DNA of 62,325 nucleotides from Anaerolineales bacterium (lineage in GTDB: Bacteria > Chloroflexota > Anaerolineae > Anaerolineales > Villigracilaceae): the NCBI GenBank assembly GCA_020060235.1, contig JAGVAO010000230.1:1-62325 (forward strand), given 5' to 3'. Shown here piece after piece: positions 16,834 through 25,115 of the stretch. Under the pieces are notes generated by a model. The model searched no databases and was not told where the DNA came from. It saw only the letters and a program-made list of their open reading frames with translations. The number at the start of each line of letters is the position of its first letter. The stretch's first letter is position 1. A program made the position numbers and the translations under genes.

Positions 16834-18093
16834 TTAACCGATGGTCTTGCGAATAAACGGGTTGAACAGGTGAATTCCGCCAATTGTCACCAGGGCCAGC
16901 GCGCCGCAGGCCAGGGCTGCGATGGGCACGCTCCAGTTTTGGGCCATTGCCCCGACCAGGATGCTGCCGAACGGCGCAATCCCCTGCAAGGCCCACAGGA
17001 AGGTGCTGAACACCCGTCCGCGCAGTTCATTGGGAACTTGCAACTGAATCAGGGTGTTCATCGTCGCCATTTGGGTTACCATGCCCCAGCCGAGGAAGAC
17101 CATCAGCACCATTGCGATGGTGGCGTTGCGGGTTAGCCCCAGCCCAATCAGGCTAAAGATGAAGGCGGCCTGCCCGAGGGTCAGCAGCCAGCCCTTGCGC
17201 TGCGGGTTGAAGGCTGCCAGGATGGTGGCGGCGATAAGCGCCCCGACCCCCTGGAAGGTATACAGGCCGCTGTTGCGGGCGGCCACTGCCGCGTCGGTAT
17301 CGCCAACCTGGGCGAGCACATCCCGCGCAAAAGCGGGGATTTGCTGCGCGAACGGGAAGCCAATCAGGCCGATGGTGGCCGCCATCAAAATCATCAGGCC
17401 GACCGAGGCGGTCGAGAAGATGTAGCGCTGTCCTTCGCGCAGACCTTCGAGCATGTTTTGGGGTTTGGAAAGCGATTCTTCTTTGAATGGCGTTCTTGCG
17501 TATAGCAAGAAGACGATGACTACCAGGTAAGAAACCCCATTGGCAAGGAAGGCCCACCCGGCCCCGTTTTCTTCGATAAAAATCAGGAAGGGCGCGACCA
17601 GCGAAGGCCCGAGCACGCGGGCGGCGTTGAAGATGGTCGCTTGCAGGGCGATGGCGTTTGGCAGGCGCTGTTTGCCGACCAGTTCGATGAGCATGGCCTG
17701 GCGGGCAGTGATTTCGACTGCGTTGGCTGTTCCCAAAATCAGCGCCAGGACGAGGATATGCCAGAGTTGCACCAGTCCTGTCAGGGTCAAGGTGGCCAGA
17801 GCCAGGGCCTGTATCATCATAATGGCCTGTAAGATGATGACAGTTTTGCGCTTGTCGAGGCGTTCGACCAAAACCCCGGCTGGCAGGGCCAGGAAAAGGG
17901 TAGGCAGCGTGGCGGCGAAGCCTATCAGCCCGAGGTCGAAGGGGCGACCGGTCAGTTCATAGGCCAGGTAGGGCTGGGTGGTGGCCTGCATCCAGGTGCC
18001 GGTCAGAGAAACGAACTGGCCGACCCAGAAGAGCATGAAGTCTCGTGAGCCGAGCGCCGGAAAGCGCGCCAGGAAGGAATCCCTGAAACTCAT
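16834..18093 (-). CDS. MFS transporter (MFS_3 / EntS-like)
   Basis: 419 residues with about 12 hydrophobic helices. Signature pieces are SRDFMLFWVGQFVSLTGTWM at the N-terminus and the loop GVLVERLDKRKTVI between helices 2 and 3, typical of the enterobactin-exporter-like MFS_3 group. The open frame continues to 18453, but the true start is the ATG at 18093, which overlaps the SRAP stop codon as ATGA. Substrate unknown; drug or metabolite export is a reasonable guess from the family. Confidence 0.88.
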   Translation of the reverse strand: MSFRDSFLARFPALGSRDFMLFWVGQFVSLTGTWMQATTQPYLAYELTGRPFDLGLIGFAATLPTLFLALPAGVLVERLDKRKTVIILQAIMMIQALALATLTLTGLVQLWHILVLALILGTANAVEITARQAMLIELVGKQRLPNAIALQATIFNAARVLGPSLVAPFLIFIEENGAGWAFLANGVSYLVVIVFLLYARTPFKEESLSKPQNMLEGLREGQRYIFSTASVGLMILMAATIGLIGFPFAQQIPAFARDVLAQVGDTDAAVAARNSGLYTFQGVGALIAATILAAFNPQRKGWLLTLGQAAFIFSLIGLGLTRNATIAMVLMVFLGWGMVTQMATMNTLIQLQVPNELRGRVFSTFLWALQGIAPFGSILVGAMAQNWSVPIAALACGALALVTIGGIHLFNPFIRKTIG

Positions 18094-18761
18094 AAGGCGG
18101 GTTGTATCATTTCGGGAGTGTCGAGCCGGGCGTTGTTGACCAGCCTGCCGACCGGGTAGGCGCTCATCTCTGCGGCGGGGAAGGCTGTCAGCAGGGGCTG
18201 CAACTCTTGCGGCGCGCGCGCTTCGGGCGAGAGCCAGGCCGCGTAGTCTTGCGGGTGCAGGATGACGGGCATGCGGTCGTGGATTTCTGCGACCAGCGCG
18301 TTTGGCGCGGTGGTGATGATTACACAGGATTTGACCTGGCTGCCATCCGGGCTGAGCCATTCGTCCCAAAGCCCGGCGAAGGCAAACGGCTTCTGGTCTT
18401 TGAGCGTGATGCGATAGGGGATTTTTGCGCCCTGGCCGGGAGTTTTCTTCCATTCGTAGAACCCGTCGGCGGGAATCAGGCAGCGTTTGTAGCGATACGG
18501 TCCGCGAAAGGAGGGCTTTTCGGCCAGGGTTTCGGCGCGGGCGTTGAGCAGGCGCGCGCCAATGGTCGGGTCTTTGCTCCAGGACGGAATCAGGCCCCAG
18601 GCGAAGAAGTCGGCCCGGCTTTGTCCGTCGTTGGGCAGGGCCAGGATGGGCTGGCTGGGGGCAATGTTATAACGCGGCGCAAACAGGGACGGGAATGTAA
18701 ACCCGGCAAAAGCGGTTTGCAATTCGGCGGTGTCAACGGTCAGGGTGAATCGTCCACACAT
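18090..18761 (-). CDS. yedK: SRAP domain protein (YedK/HMCES family)
   Basis: 223 residues. The family protects abasic sites in single-stranded DNA by forming a thiazolidine cross-link through Cys2. The expected residues are all present: MCGRF at the start with Cys2, the Asn in LLNARAET, Glu in GFYEWK and His in IHDRMPVIL. Length is normal. AAGGAG precedes the ATG. It is translationally coupled to the downstream MFS gene, an association whose meaning is not obvious. Confidence 0.95.
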   Translation of the reverse strand: MCGRFTLTVDTAELQTAFAGFTFPSLFAPRYNIAPSQPILALPNDGQSRADFFAWGLIPSWSKDPTIGARLLNARAETLAEKPSFRGPYRYKRCLIPADGFYEWKKTPGQGAKIPYRITLKDQKPFAFAGLWDEWLSPDGSQVKSCVIITTAPNALVAEIHDRMPVILHPQDYAAWLSPEARAPQELQPLLTAFPAAEMSAYPVGRLVNNARLDTPEMIQPAL

Positions 18762-18788
18762 GGCTGCTCCTTTTTGGTCTATCGGAGT

Positions 18789-18808
18789 CCAACGTCTTTC
18801 GACGTTGG
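18789..18808. repeat. Dispersed palindromic repeat (CCAACGTC type), copy 1
   Basis: CCAACGTC-TTTC-GACGTTGG, preceded by GGAGT. The same 8-bp arms occur at 48945-48964. It lies between the DUF3048 stop and the SRAP start and may fold in either transcript. Confidence 0.6.
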
Positions 18809-18820
18809 GATTCTTTCAAC

Positions 18821-20152
18821 TTAAGGCCTTCGCCTCGGCGTGGGGCTGGGGACAAAGCCCGGCGGGGTGGGGGTGGGGGTCGGGTAGCGCGCCGGGATGC
18901 TGAAGGTGAAGCGCACGCTTTTTTCTCCCTGCTCAAGGCTGGCTTCGGGGTTGATGACGATGTAATAGGTTTGGCCGGGGGTCAATGATAACGGGTTGCG
19001 CCCCATGTCGAACAGGCGGATGGGCTGCTCGAGTGCGTCGCGCTGCCAGATGCCGGGGATGGCGCGTCCCTCGCGGAAGATGTAAGCCTGGCCTTCATTA
19101 ACCAGCAGAATGTCGAAGACCTGCGCGGCGCGTTCGCGCTCGCTCTTGAATCCGTGGTGTACCACCAGCACGACCACATTGGCGGCGCTGAGTTGTTCGC
19201 CGGTCAATACATCAACGTGGGGTTCATAAACTTCGTCCTGGCGGGTGTTGGCGTCGACCGCATCGGCGTAACGCAGGTACAACCGCCTGAGCGAGTCGTA
19301 GCGCCAGGAATGATAACTATAGATGGAATAACGCACCGTGATTTCGTTAACTTCCAGCGGCCAGGCAGGCGGCAGGAGTTCGAAATAAGAACTGCGCAGC
19401 TCCTGGCGCACATTTTCATGGCCGATTTTGCGGGTGTATTCGGTCAGCCCTGCTGTATTGATGAAAAAATTGTTGTAATCATTAATCGTCGTGTCTCGGC
19501 ACAGTGGCGGACAGTTAAGACCGGTCGGCACGACCAGCCGTTGCAGGATGTCGCTTTCGAGCAGGTGGGTTTCAACCCGCTCGTCGGCGTTGGCAAAAAC
19601 CAGGTAGGACTGGTACATGCGCGCAATATGCTCGTCGAAATAGCGGCCCGAACGCACCGGCCCGGCTTTTTCGGCGTCCTGCCCGTAGAAGACAGCGATA
19701 AAGCGCGTCAGCCCGTCTTCGATGTAATATTCATAGGCCACATCGGAGCGGCTCAAGCCGAACTGGTAACCGCGCACCCGGCGCGGGAAGTTGGTGATTT
19801 TGACGGCAATCGGTCTGCGTTCGAGCAGGGCCGCATTGGCGGGGATTTGCCCGGTGTATGGGTTGTAATTGGGGGGCAGCTCAAGCGGCAGGGCGGGCGC
19901 GAGGGCAGTCGCCGGGGTATTGCTGGGCAGCGGCGTGGGTGTGGAAACACTTCGCTTGGTGGGAGTTGGGCTGAGGGTGGCAGGCTGCGCCTCGATTTGC
20001 CCCGGGACGGGCAGGGTTTGGGGTACGGCTGCGGCCTGGGCCAGCGCCAGGCTGCGATTTTGCATCCAGAAGAAAAACAGGATTGTTAGCAGTAAGATGA
20101 AGAATAGCCCCCAAACAGCAATCAGCAGGGTTTTCAGCCGGGTGGTGTTCAT
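18821..20152 (-). CDS. DUF3048 domain protein, membrane-anchored
   Basis: 443 residues. One N-terminal helix (about 8-30) anchors the protein. A Thr/Pro/Ser-rich linker reaches to about residue 90. DUF3048 follows, with RPIAVKITNFPRRVRGYQFG, then LSRSDVAYEYYIEDGLTRFI and AGPVRSGRYF. A low-complexity PTPTPT tail ends it. The family is common in Firmicutes and Chloroflexota (YerB is one member), is extracytoplasmic, and has no established activity. The open frame runs on to 20848, antisense to the next gene, but the ATG at 20152 directly precedes the signal helix and lies 6 bases after TATAAT. Confidence 0.88.
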   Translation of the reverse strand: MNTTRLKTLLIAVWGLFFILLLTILFFFWMQNRSLALAQAAAVPQTLPVPGQIEAQPATLSPTPTKRSVSTPTPLPSNTPATALAPALPLELPPNYNPYTGQIPANAALLERRPIAVKITNFPRRVRGYQFGLSRSDVAYEYYIEDGLTRFIAVFYGQDAEKAGPVRSGRYFDEHIARMYQSYLVFANADERVETHLLESDILQRLVVPTGLNCPPLCRDTTINDYNNFFINTAGLTEYTRKIGHENVRQELRSSYFELLPPAWPLEVNEITVRYSIYSYHSWRYDSLRRLYLRYADAVDANTRQDEVYEPHVDVLTGEQLSAANVVVLVVHHGFKSERERAAQVFDILLVNEGQAYIFREGRAIPGIWQRDALEQPIRLFDMGRNPLSLTPGQTYYIVINPEASLEQGEKSVRFTFSIPARYPTPTPTPPGFVPSPTPRRRP

Positions 20153-20158
20153 GGCGTG

Positions 20159-20164
20159 ATTATA
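20159..20164 (-). promoter_or_regulatory. -10 box of a probable leaderless promoter for the DUF3048 gene
   Basis: TATAAT on the minus strand is separated by 6 bases from the ATG at 20152. No Shine-Dalgarno is possible in that gap. Confidence 0.55.
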
Positions 20165-20198
20165 CCGCCTGATTTTCAGCACGGCGCGAGGGTGATGA

Positions 20199-20204
20199 TA
20201 AAAT
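20199..20204 (+). promoter_or_regulatory. -10-like box before the complex-I-like operon
   Basis: TAAAAT is followed by 8 bases and the ATG at 20213. There is no ribosome binding site. It is divergent from the DUF3048 promoter 35 bases away. Confidence 0.4.
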
Positions 20205-20212
20205 AATTCATC

Positions 20213-21778
20213 ATGCTGGTTTTGCTGACTTTTGGATTCTATTCCCTGACCGCGTTGGCGCTGGGGGTTTTGCGGATTTTGCGCCGCCCGTTCTCGTATT
20301 CCTGGCTGGTGTCGGCCCTGGGGGCTTTGCTGGCCTGGGGCAGTGTTTTTGCCTGGCGGCTGGAGATGCCCGCCCCGGTGCTTGAAAACGCCTGGCTGCC
20401 GTTGACCCTTTTCCGGGCCGCCCCGGCGCTGTTGGTGGATGAAATCGCCTGGATATACGGCCTGGCGCTGGCCTCGTTGGCGCTGGCGGTGATTTTGACT
20501 GCCCCGGCCCAATCGACCGGGGTCAGCCCGACCGCCTGGCTCGGGACGCTTGGCCTGGCGGCTGGCGGGATGCTGGCTTTCCTGGCAGGCAACCCGTTGA
20601 CGCTGGTGATGGTCTGGACTGCGCTTGACCTGCTCGAACTCTTCAACACCCTGCGCCTGGCGCGCAAGCCGGGTTTGAGCGAACGGGCGGTGGTCTCGTT
20701 TGGCATCCGCGCTCTGGGGACGGGTTTCGTGCTTTGGGCCAGCGCCACCAATGGCGCGCCGCTGGTGTCTTTCGATGCGGTTTCGTCTGAAAGCGGGCTT
20801 TTCCTGCTCCTGGCGGTTGGCCTGCGCCTGGGCGTTTTGCCCCTGCATTTGACCTATCGCAGTGAGCCAGCCTTGCGGCGCGGCATGGGCACAGTCCTGC
20901 GCCTGGCTATGGCCTCCTCAAGCCTGGTTCTGTTGGCCCGCCTACCGGTTGGCCTGCTCGTACCCGACGCCCTTGCGCCTTTTTTGCAGGCCTTGCTGGT
21001 GCTGGCCTTGCTCTACGGGGCCTGGAAGTGGCTTTCCGCGCCAGACGAACTCTCTGCCCGCCCGTACTGGATACTTGCCCTTGGCGCGCTGTCGGTGTTG
21101 GCTGCCTTGCGCGGCAACCCGGCCGGGAGCGCGGCCTGGGGTGTTGCGCTGGTTTTGTTCGGCGGACTGGTTTTCCTGTATTCTTCGCGCCAATCCCTGT
21201 TTACTCTCGCCCTGGGGGTCTTTGGGCTGGGAATGCTTTCCCTGCCGTTTACGCTGACAGCCACGACCTGGCTGGGCGAAGCGCCCTTCGATTGGATTTT
21301 CTGGCCCTTTGCCGTTTCAGGACAGGTGATGCTGCTGCTCGGGTTTGCGCGTCATCTCTGGCACACCAGCGAGAGCGAACTTGCCAGCCTGCCGCGTTGG
21401 GCGCAATCGGCTTACCCGCTTGGGTTGGCGCTGCTGGCAGCCATCACGGTGCTGGCCGGGCTATGGGGCTGGCCGGGCGCCTTACAGGTTGGCCTGTGGC
21501 CTGTCGGGCTGGCGGTCAGCCTGCTTTCGCTGGTCATTTTGGCCGCTTGGTGGCGGATTTCGAGATTTGGGCCGTTTGCCGAAAATGTGCCTGCGCGCGC
21601 CTCCGTTTCGCGCCTGGCGCGCGCTATGGACGTTTTTGGGGCCGGGCTGTGGGGCCTGTACCGCTCCTTGCGCCGCCTGGCGACTTTCCTTTCGGGTTTG
21701 CTTGAGGGCGACGGCGGCCTGTTGTGGACAATTCTTGTGCTGGTTTTGCTGCTGCTCTGGTTCCAGCAGGTTCTATGA
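20213..21778 (+). CDS. Complex-I/Mrp antiporter-like membrane subunit (NuoN-like, divergent)
   Basis: 521 residues, almost entirely hydrophobic, with about 13-14 helices. It resembles the proton-conducting membrane subunits of NADH dehydrogenase, Mrp antiporters and hydrogenase-4. The recognisable element is GLRLGVLPLHLTYRSEPALR, which matches the family's helix-7 motif (typically K-x-x-x-x-P-x-H-x-W-L-P) with Arg in place of the conserved Lys. It is the first of three genes in the same direction (15 bases to the next). No hydrophilic or quinone-site subunits of complex I are in the window. Assignment to the superfamily is fairly safe; function is not. Confidence 0.7.
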   Translation: MLVLLTFGFYSLTALALGVLRILRRPFSYSWLVSALGALLAWGSVFAWRLEMPAPVLENAWLPLTLFRAAPALLVDEIAWIYGLALASLALAVILTAPAQSTGVSPTAWLGTLGLAAGGMLAFLAGNPLTLVMVWTALDLLELFNTLRLARKPGLSERAVVSFGIRALGTGFVLWASATNGAPLVSFDAVSSESGLFLLLAVGLRLGVLPLHLTYRSEPALRRGMGTVLRLAMASSSLVLLARLPVGLLVPDALAPFLQALLVLALLYGAWKWLSAPDELSARPYWILALGALSVLAALRGNPAGSAAWGVALVLFGGLVFLYSSRQSLFTLALGVFGLGMLSLPFTLTATTWLGEAPFDWIFWPFAVSGQVMLLLGFARHLWHTSESELASLPRWAQSAYPLGLALLAAITVLAGLWGWPGALQVGLWPVGLAVSLLSLVILAAWWRISRFGPFAENVPARASVSRLARAMDVFGAGLWGLYRSLRRLATFLSGLLEGDGGLLWTILVLVLLLLWFQQVL

Positions 21779-21793
21779 TGACAGGTTCTGACG

Positions 21794-22381
21794 ATGATTG
21801 AACTGTTGCAATGGTTTGCCGCAATTTTGATATTGGTTACCTCGATAATCCTGCTCCTCAGCCGCGACTGGCGCTGGAGTCTGGTTGTATTGGCTTTACA
21901 ATACCTGGCGATTTTCACGCTCTTCCTGGCGCACTGGCCACTTACCATGTCGGCGGCCAAACTGGTGACAGGCTGGATGGCCGCCGCCACCCTCGGCATC
22001 ACCCTCAACCGCCAGGCCGATGTTGTCCCTGTCCGCTCGAACCGAATCTTCAAACTGGTGCTGGCCCTGGTGGTCGCTGGGACGGTTTTTCAGGGCGCGT
22101 CTATGATTGGCGAGTGGATGCCTGCCGTCGGACTTCCGCTGGCCCTGGCCTCCCTGATGTTAATTGGGCAGGGTTTGCTCCAACTTGGCATGACGGTCGA
22201 ACCATTCCGCGCCACGCTGGGACTGTTGACCACCCTGGCCGGTTTTGAACTACTCTCCTCGCCCCTCGATAATTCGGTTCTGGTAGCAGCCCTGATGGCG
22301 GCTGTCACCCTCGGCCTGGCCCTGGCGGGTTCCTACCTGCTGGCCCTGCAATTTGAACCCGCGCCGGAGGCTGTCGAGTGA
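21794..22381 (+). CDS. NuoK/HyfE-like small membrane subunit
   Basis: 195 residues with about six helices. The C-terminal half, with MLIGQGLLQLGMTVEPFRAT and the helices that follow, resembles the NuoK/MnhC/HyfE type of small complex-I-like subunit. The length is close to that of HyfE rather than the 100-residue NuoK. It sits between two antiporter-like genes, with its stop overlapping the GTG start of the third gene, so the three products probably form one membrane complex. The family call rests partly on this context. Confidence 0.55.
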   Translation: MIELLQWFAAILILVTSIILLLSRDWRWSLVVLALQYLAIFTLFLAHWPLTMSAAKLVTGWMAAATLGITLNRQADVVPVRSNRIFKLVLALVVAGTVFQGASMIGEWMPAVGLPLALASLMLIGQGLLQLGMTVEPFRATLGLLTTLAGFELLSSPLDNSVLVAALMAAVTLGLALAGSYLLALQFEPAPEAVE

Positions 22382-23781
22382 GCGCGCCGCTGATTTGGAT
22401 TGGCCTGCCCTTCGCCCTCGGCCTGTTGCTGTTGCTTGTCCCCCGCGACCATTGGGCGGCCTGGCTGGGTGGTTTTTTTGCCGCCTTCCTGTCGCTGCTT
22501 GCCCTGCTGGCCCCCACTGATACGGCCCTGAATGTGTTTGGCCTGTTTTCCCTGCGCATCGATTCGACGGTCAGCCTGTTGGGACGCCAGGTAAGCCTGA
22601 CTCCCGCCGCGCAGATTATCCTCGTGCTGGTCTATGCCATTGGCGCATTCTGGATTTTTGGCGGGTTGGCGGTTGGCAACGCCCGCCGCCTGGCCGCACT
22701 GGGATTGATGTCAATTGCCCTGCTGACCGCTTCGCTGGCGATACGGCCTTTCCTCTACGCCGCCATCCTGATTCAGGGCGCGGTACTGTTGGCCGTCTTT
22801 ATGCTGGCTGAAGCGGGCAAACCCACCGGGCGCGGGCTGATTCGCTTCCTGGTGTATCACACCCTGGCCCTGCCGTTTATCCTGTTTGCCGGATTCCTGC
22901 TCACGGGTGTCGAGGTCGGCCCGCGCGACCTGGCGATTGTCTTGCAGGCGGCCATCCTGCTTGGGCTGGGATTCGCCTTCCTGCTCGCCATTTTCCCGCT
23001 TTCCACCTGGCTGCCCATGCTGGCCGAAGAGTCCTCCCCTTATATGGTTGGCTTTATCCTTTCGACCTTCCCGACTTTTGCGCTCCTGTTTGGCTTGAAT
23101 TTTATTGACCGCTACGCCTGGATTCGTGAATCGCAAGCCTTCTTTCAGGTTTTGCAAACAGTCGGATTGCTGACCGCGCTTTCCGGCGGCCTGTGGGCGG
23201 CCTTCGAGCGCCACGCCGGTCGGATTTTCGGCTATGCCGCGGTGGCTGAAATTGGTTTTTCTCTGGCGGCCGTCAGCCTGCCGGAGCGAATGCTCGGCCT
23301 CGAAATTGTCTTCTTCATGATTGTGCCGCGTGCCCTTGCTTATGGAACCTGGGCCATGTCCCTGGCTGTCCTGCGCGACGCCGCCCCCGATTTGCGCTAT
23401 CTATCCCTGCAGGGGCTGGCGCGCCAGTATCCGGCTGCCGCCCTGGGTGTCTTTATTTCCCTATTTTCGCTGGGTGGCGCGCCGTTGCTGGCTGTTTTTC
23501 CGGTGCGCCAGGCGCTCTGGGAAGGTTTGTCGGCCCAGGGATTCCTGCCCGCCCTGTGGATGGGCCTCGCCAGCCTGGGATTGTGGATTGCCTCCCTGCG
23601 CTGCCTTGCGGTTTTGACCATGTCTCCCGAAAATGTCGAATGGGAATCGCGCGAAACCTCCTTGCAGAGGACTATGATTTTAATTGGCGTGGCATCCATG
23701 TTTGTTGTCGGGTTGCTGCCCCAGTGGGCTGCCCCCCTGTTGCAGAATCTTTCCGGCTTGTTCAGCCAGATTTCACGCTAA
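22378..23781 (+). CDS. Complex-I/Mrp antiporter-like membrane subunit (NuoM/NuoN-like, divergent)
   Basis: 467 residues, about 14 helices, GTG start overlapping the previous stop. Family marks are AIFPLSTWLPMLAEESSPYM (the helix-7/8 proton-channel region) and HAGRIFGYAAVAEIGFSLAA (the conserved KRLLAYSSIAHMG-like stretch before helix 10). The Lys normally found just before the FPFHTWLP-like motif is absent, and the helix-5 position that is usually Glu appears to be Gln in LIQGAVLLAV. Proton translocation by the usual route is therefore doubtful. Last gene of the trio. Confidence 0.72.
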   Translation: MSAPLIWIGLPFALGLLLLLVPRDHWAAWLGGFFAAFLSLLALLAPTDTALNVFGLFSLRIDSTVSLLGRQVSLTPAAQIILVLVYAIGAFWIFGGLAVGNARRLAALGLMSIALLTASLAIRPFLYAAILIQGAVLLAVFMLAEAGKPTGRGLIRFLVYHTLALPFILFAGFLLTGVEVGPRDLAIVLQAAILLGLGFAFLLAIFPLSTWLPMLAEESSPYMVGFILSTFPTFALLFGLNFIDRYAWIRESQAFFQVLQTVGLLTALSGGLWAAFERHAGRIFGYAAVAEIGFSLAAVSLPERMLGLEIVFFMIVPRALAYGTWAMSLAVLRDAAPDLRYLSLQGLARQYPAAALGVFISLFSLGGAPLLAVFPVRQALWEGLSAQGFLPALWMGLASLGLWIASLRCLAVLTMSPENVEWESRETSLQRTMILIGVASMFVVGLLPQWAAPLLQNLSGLFSQISR

Positions 23782-23807
23782 AAAGCCGCCTTATTTGCGC
23801 CTTGGGC

Positions 23808-23813
23808 TATAAT
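23808..23813 (+). promoter_or_regulatory. -10 box upstream of the coiled-coil gene
   Basis: TATAAT, 30 bases before the ATG at 23844, leaving room for a short leader that carries CGGAG. No clear -35 box. Confidence 0.45.
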
Positions 23814-23843
23814 CAGTGGATATTATTCCCCGGAGTAACTTCT

Positions 23844-25031
23844 ATGGAACTTGAAGACCTCGTCAAACGCCTTGAATGGCTCGAAAAAGAACACCGCAAA
23901 GACCATGCCGTGATTGCTGAACTCCAACAGCAGGTTGCTGGTTACGAAACTACTTTTAACATTCTGCGCGAACAGGATAAACAGACAGCCACCGAGTTGT
24001 CGCGTTACGCCTCTGCCGCTGGCCGCCTTGAGCAGTTCGACAGCATGATTGCCCAGCATCGCAACGAAATTACCAAGGCCATCGAAGACTTGGAGAAGCG
24101 CCGTGAAAAACATGAGCGCGATGTCGAGACCCGTCGGCGCACCGAAATTGAAAATGTTAACAAATCCCTGTCCGAATTGCGCAAATCGCTTGATGTCCTG
24201 GACGACCACAAAAAGGCCCTCAAAGCCCGTGAAGACGATGTCGCCCGCCTGACCCGCCTGTTTTCCGAGCTGGACAAACGCACCGGCGACTTTTCCCACG
24301 CCGACGAAGACATCCGCCGTTCGGTGCGCCTGGTGGACGAGGCTCGCAAACAGGATTTCAAGCGCCTGGCCGACCTGCAGGGCGAAATGATAGCCGTGCG
24401 CAAGCGTTCGGACGAGGCTCGTGAGCGGGTCGACATCAACGCCGATTCTATTCGTATGGTCGATACGCGTATCAACGAATTGCTCGCCAGCGAATCGGAC
24501 CGCCGCCGCGCCCAGATGGAATTTATCGAGAAACAAAACCTGGCCGAAGTCGAGCGCGAAAAATTGTGGAAGGACTGGCAAGTGCGTTTCGACGCCTTTG
24601 CCCGCCAGACCGCCAACCTCGACGCCCAAATCGCCCAACTCGAAGATACCCAGCGCGCCGTCAAACGCTCGCAAGACGCTTTCGACGACATCAACGCCCG
24701 CCTCGAACGGCGCATCAAAGAGATTACTGAAGTCCAGCGTTTGGCCGAAGACCGATTCCGCCAGGAATGGGTCACCTTCAAATCCGACGACCAGAAACGC
24801 TGGACAAACTACTCGCTGACCCAGGATGAAGTTCAGAAAGACGTGCGCTCGGAACTCGAAAAAATCAACCAGCGTGTGGCCGACATGGACGACGCCCTGC
24901 AATCCATGCGCGATGTCTTCCAGCAGACCAACGACGTCACCGAAACCCAGTTGCAGGAACTGATGAACTGGACCAGCGAATGGCTCGGCAACTATGAGCG
25001 CATCCTGGGCCGCTCGCGCCCCTCGCGTTAG
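23844..25031 (+). CDS. Cytoplasmic coiled-coil protein
   Basis: 395 residues, highly charged, with no membrane segment. Heptad-like patterns run over nearly the whole length, e.g. MELEDLVKRLEWLEKEHRKD, the Lys/Arg/Glu-rich stretch around residues 75-130, and repeated I-D-x-R segments. The start is the ATG at 23844 with CGGAG upstream; longer in-frame starts run into the previous gene. Long cytoplasmic coiled coils of this kind can be structural or SMC-like without ATPase heads. I do not recognise a family and assign no function. Confidence 0.75.
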   Translation: MELEDLVKRLEWLEKEHRKDHAVIAELQQQVAGYETTFNILREQDKQTATELSRYASAAGRLEQFDSMIAQHRNEITKAIEDLEKRREKHERDVETRRRTEIENVNKSLSELRKSLDVLDDHKKALKAREDDVARLTRLFSELDKRTGDFSHADEDIRRSVRLVDEARKQDFKRLADLQGEMIAVRKRSDEARERVDINADSIRMVDTRINELLASESDRRRAQMEFIEKQNLAEVEREKLWKDWQVRFDAFARQTANLDAQIAQLEDTQRAVKRSQDAFDDINARLERRIKEITEVQRLAEDRFRQEWVTFKSDDQKRWTNYSLTQDEVQKDVRSELEKINQRVADMDDALQSMRDVFQQTNDVTETQLQELMNWTSEWLGNYERILGRSRPSR

Positions 25032-25042
25032 CCATTTTTGTT

Positions 25043-25102
25043 GGGCGGGATGTTATCCCGCCCTTCATACTAAAAAAGCAACCCGCGGGATAGCATCCCG
25101 CG
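25043..25102. repeat. Two GCGGGAT-type hairpins upstream of selB
   Basis: GGGCGGGAT-gtt-ATCCCGCCC (25043-25063) and CGCGGGAT-agc-ATCCCGCG (25084-25102) share the GCGGGAT core, with a run of A's between them. The first follows the coiled-coil stop by 12 bases and may end that transcript. The second ends just before the GGAG that serves selB. Confidence 0.6.
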
Positions 25103-25115
25103 CTACGGAGACTGA

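Noticed and set aside
18094-18453. N-terminal extension of the MFS protein
   Set aside because: It overlaps the SRAP gene in another frame and is Arg/Pro-rich. The ATGA overlap at 18090-18093 marks the true start.
20153-20848. In-frame extension of the DUF3048 gene giving a 675-residue protein
   Set aside because: The extension is antisense to the complex-I-like gene, is low in hydrophobic order and lacks family similarity. The ATG at 20152 directly precedes a signal helix.
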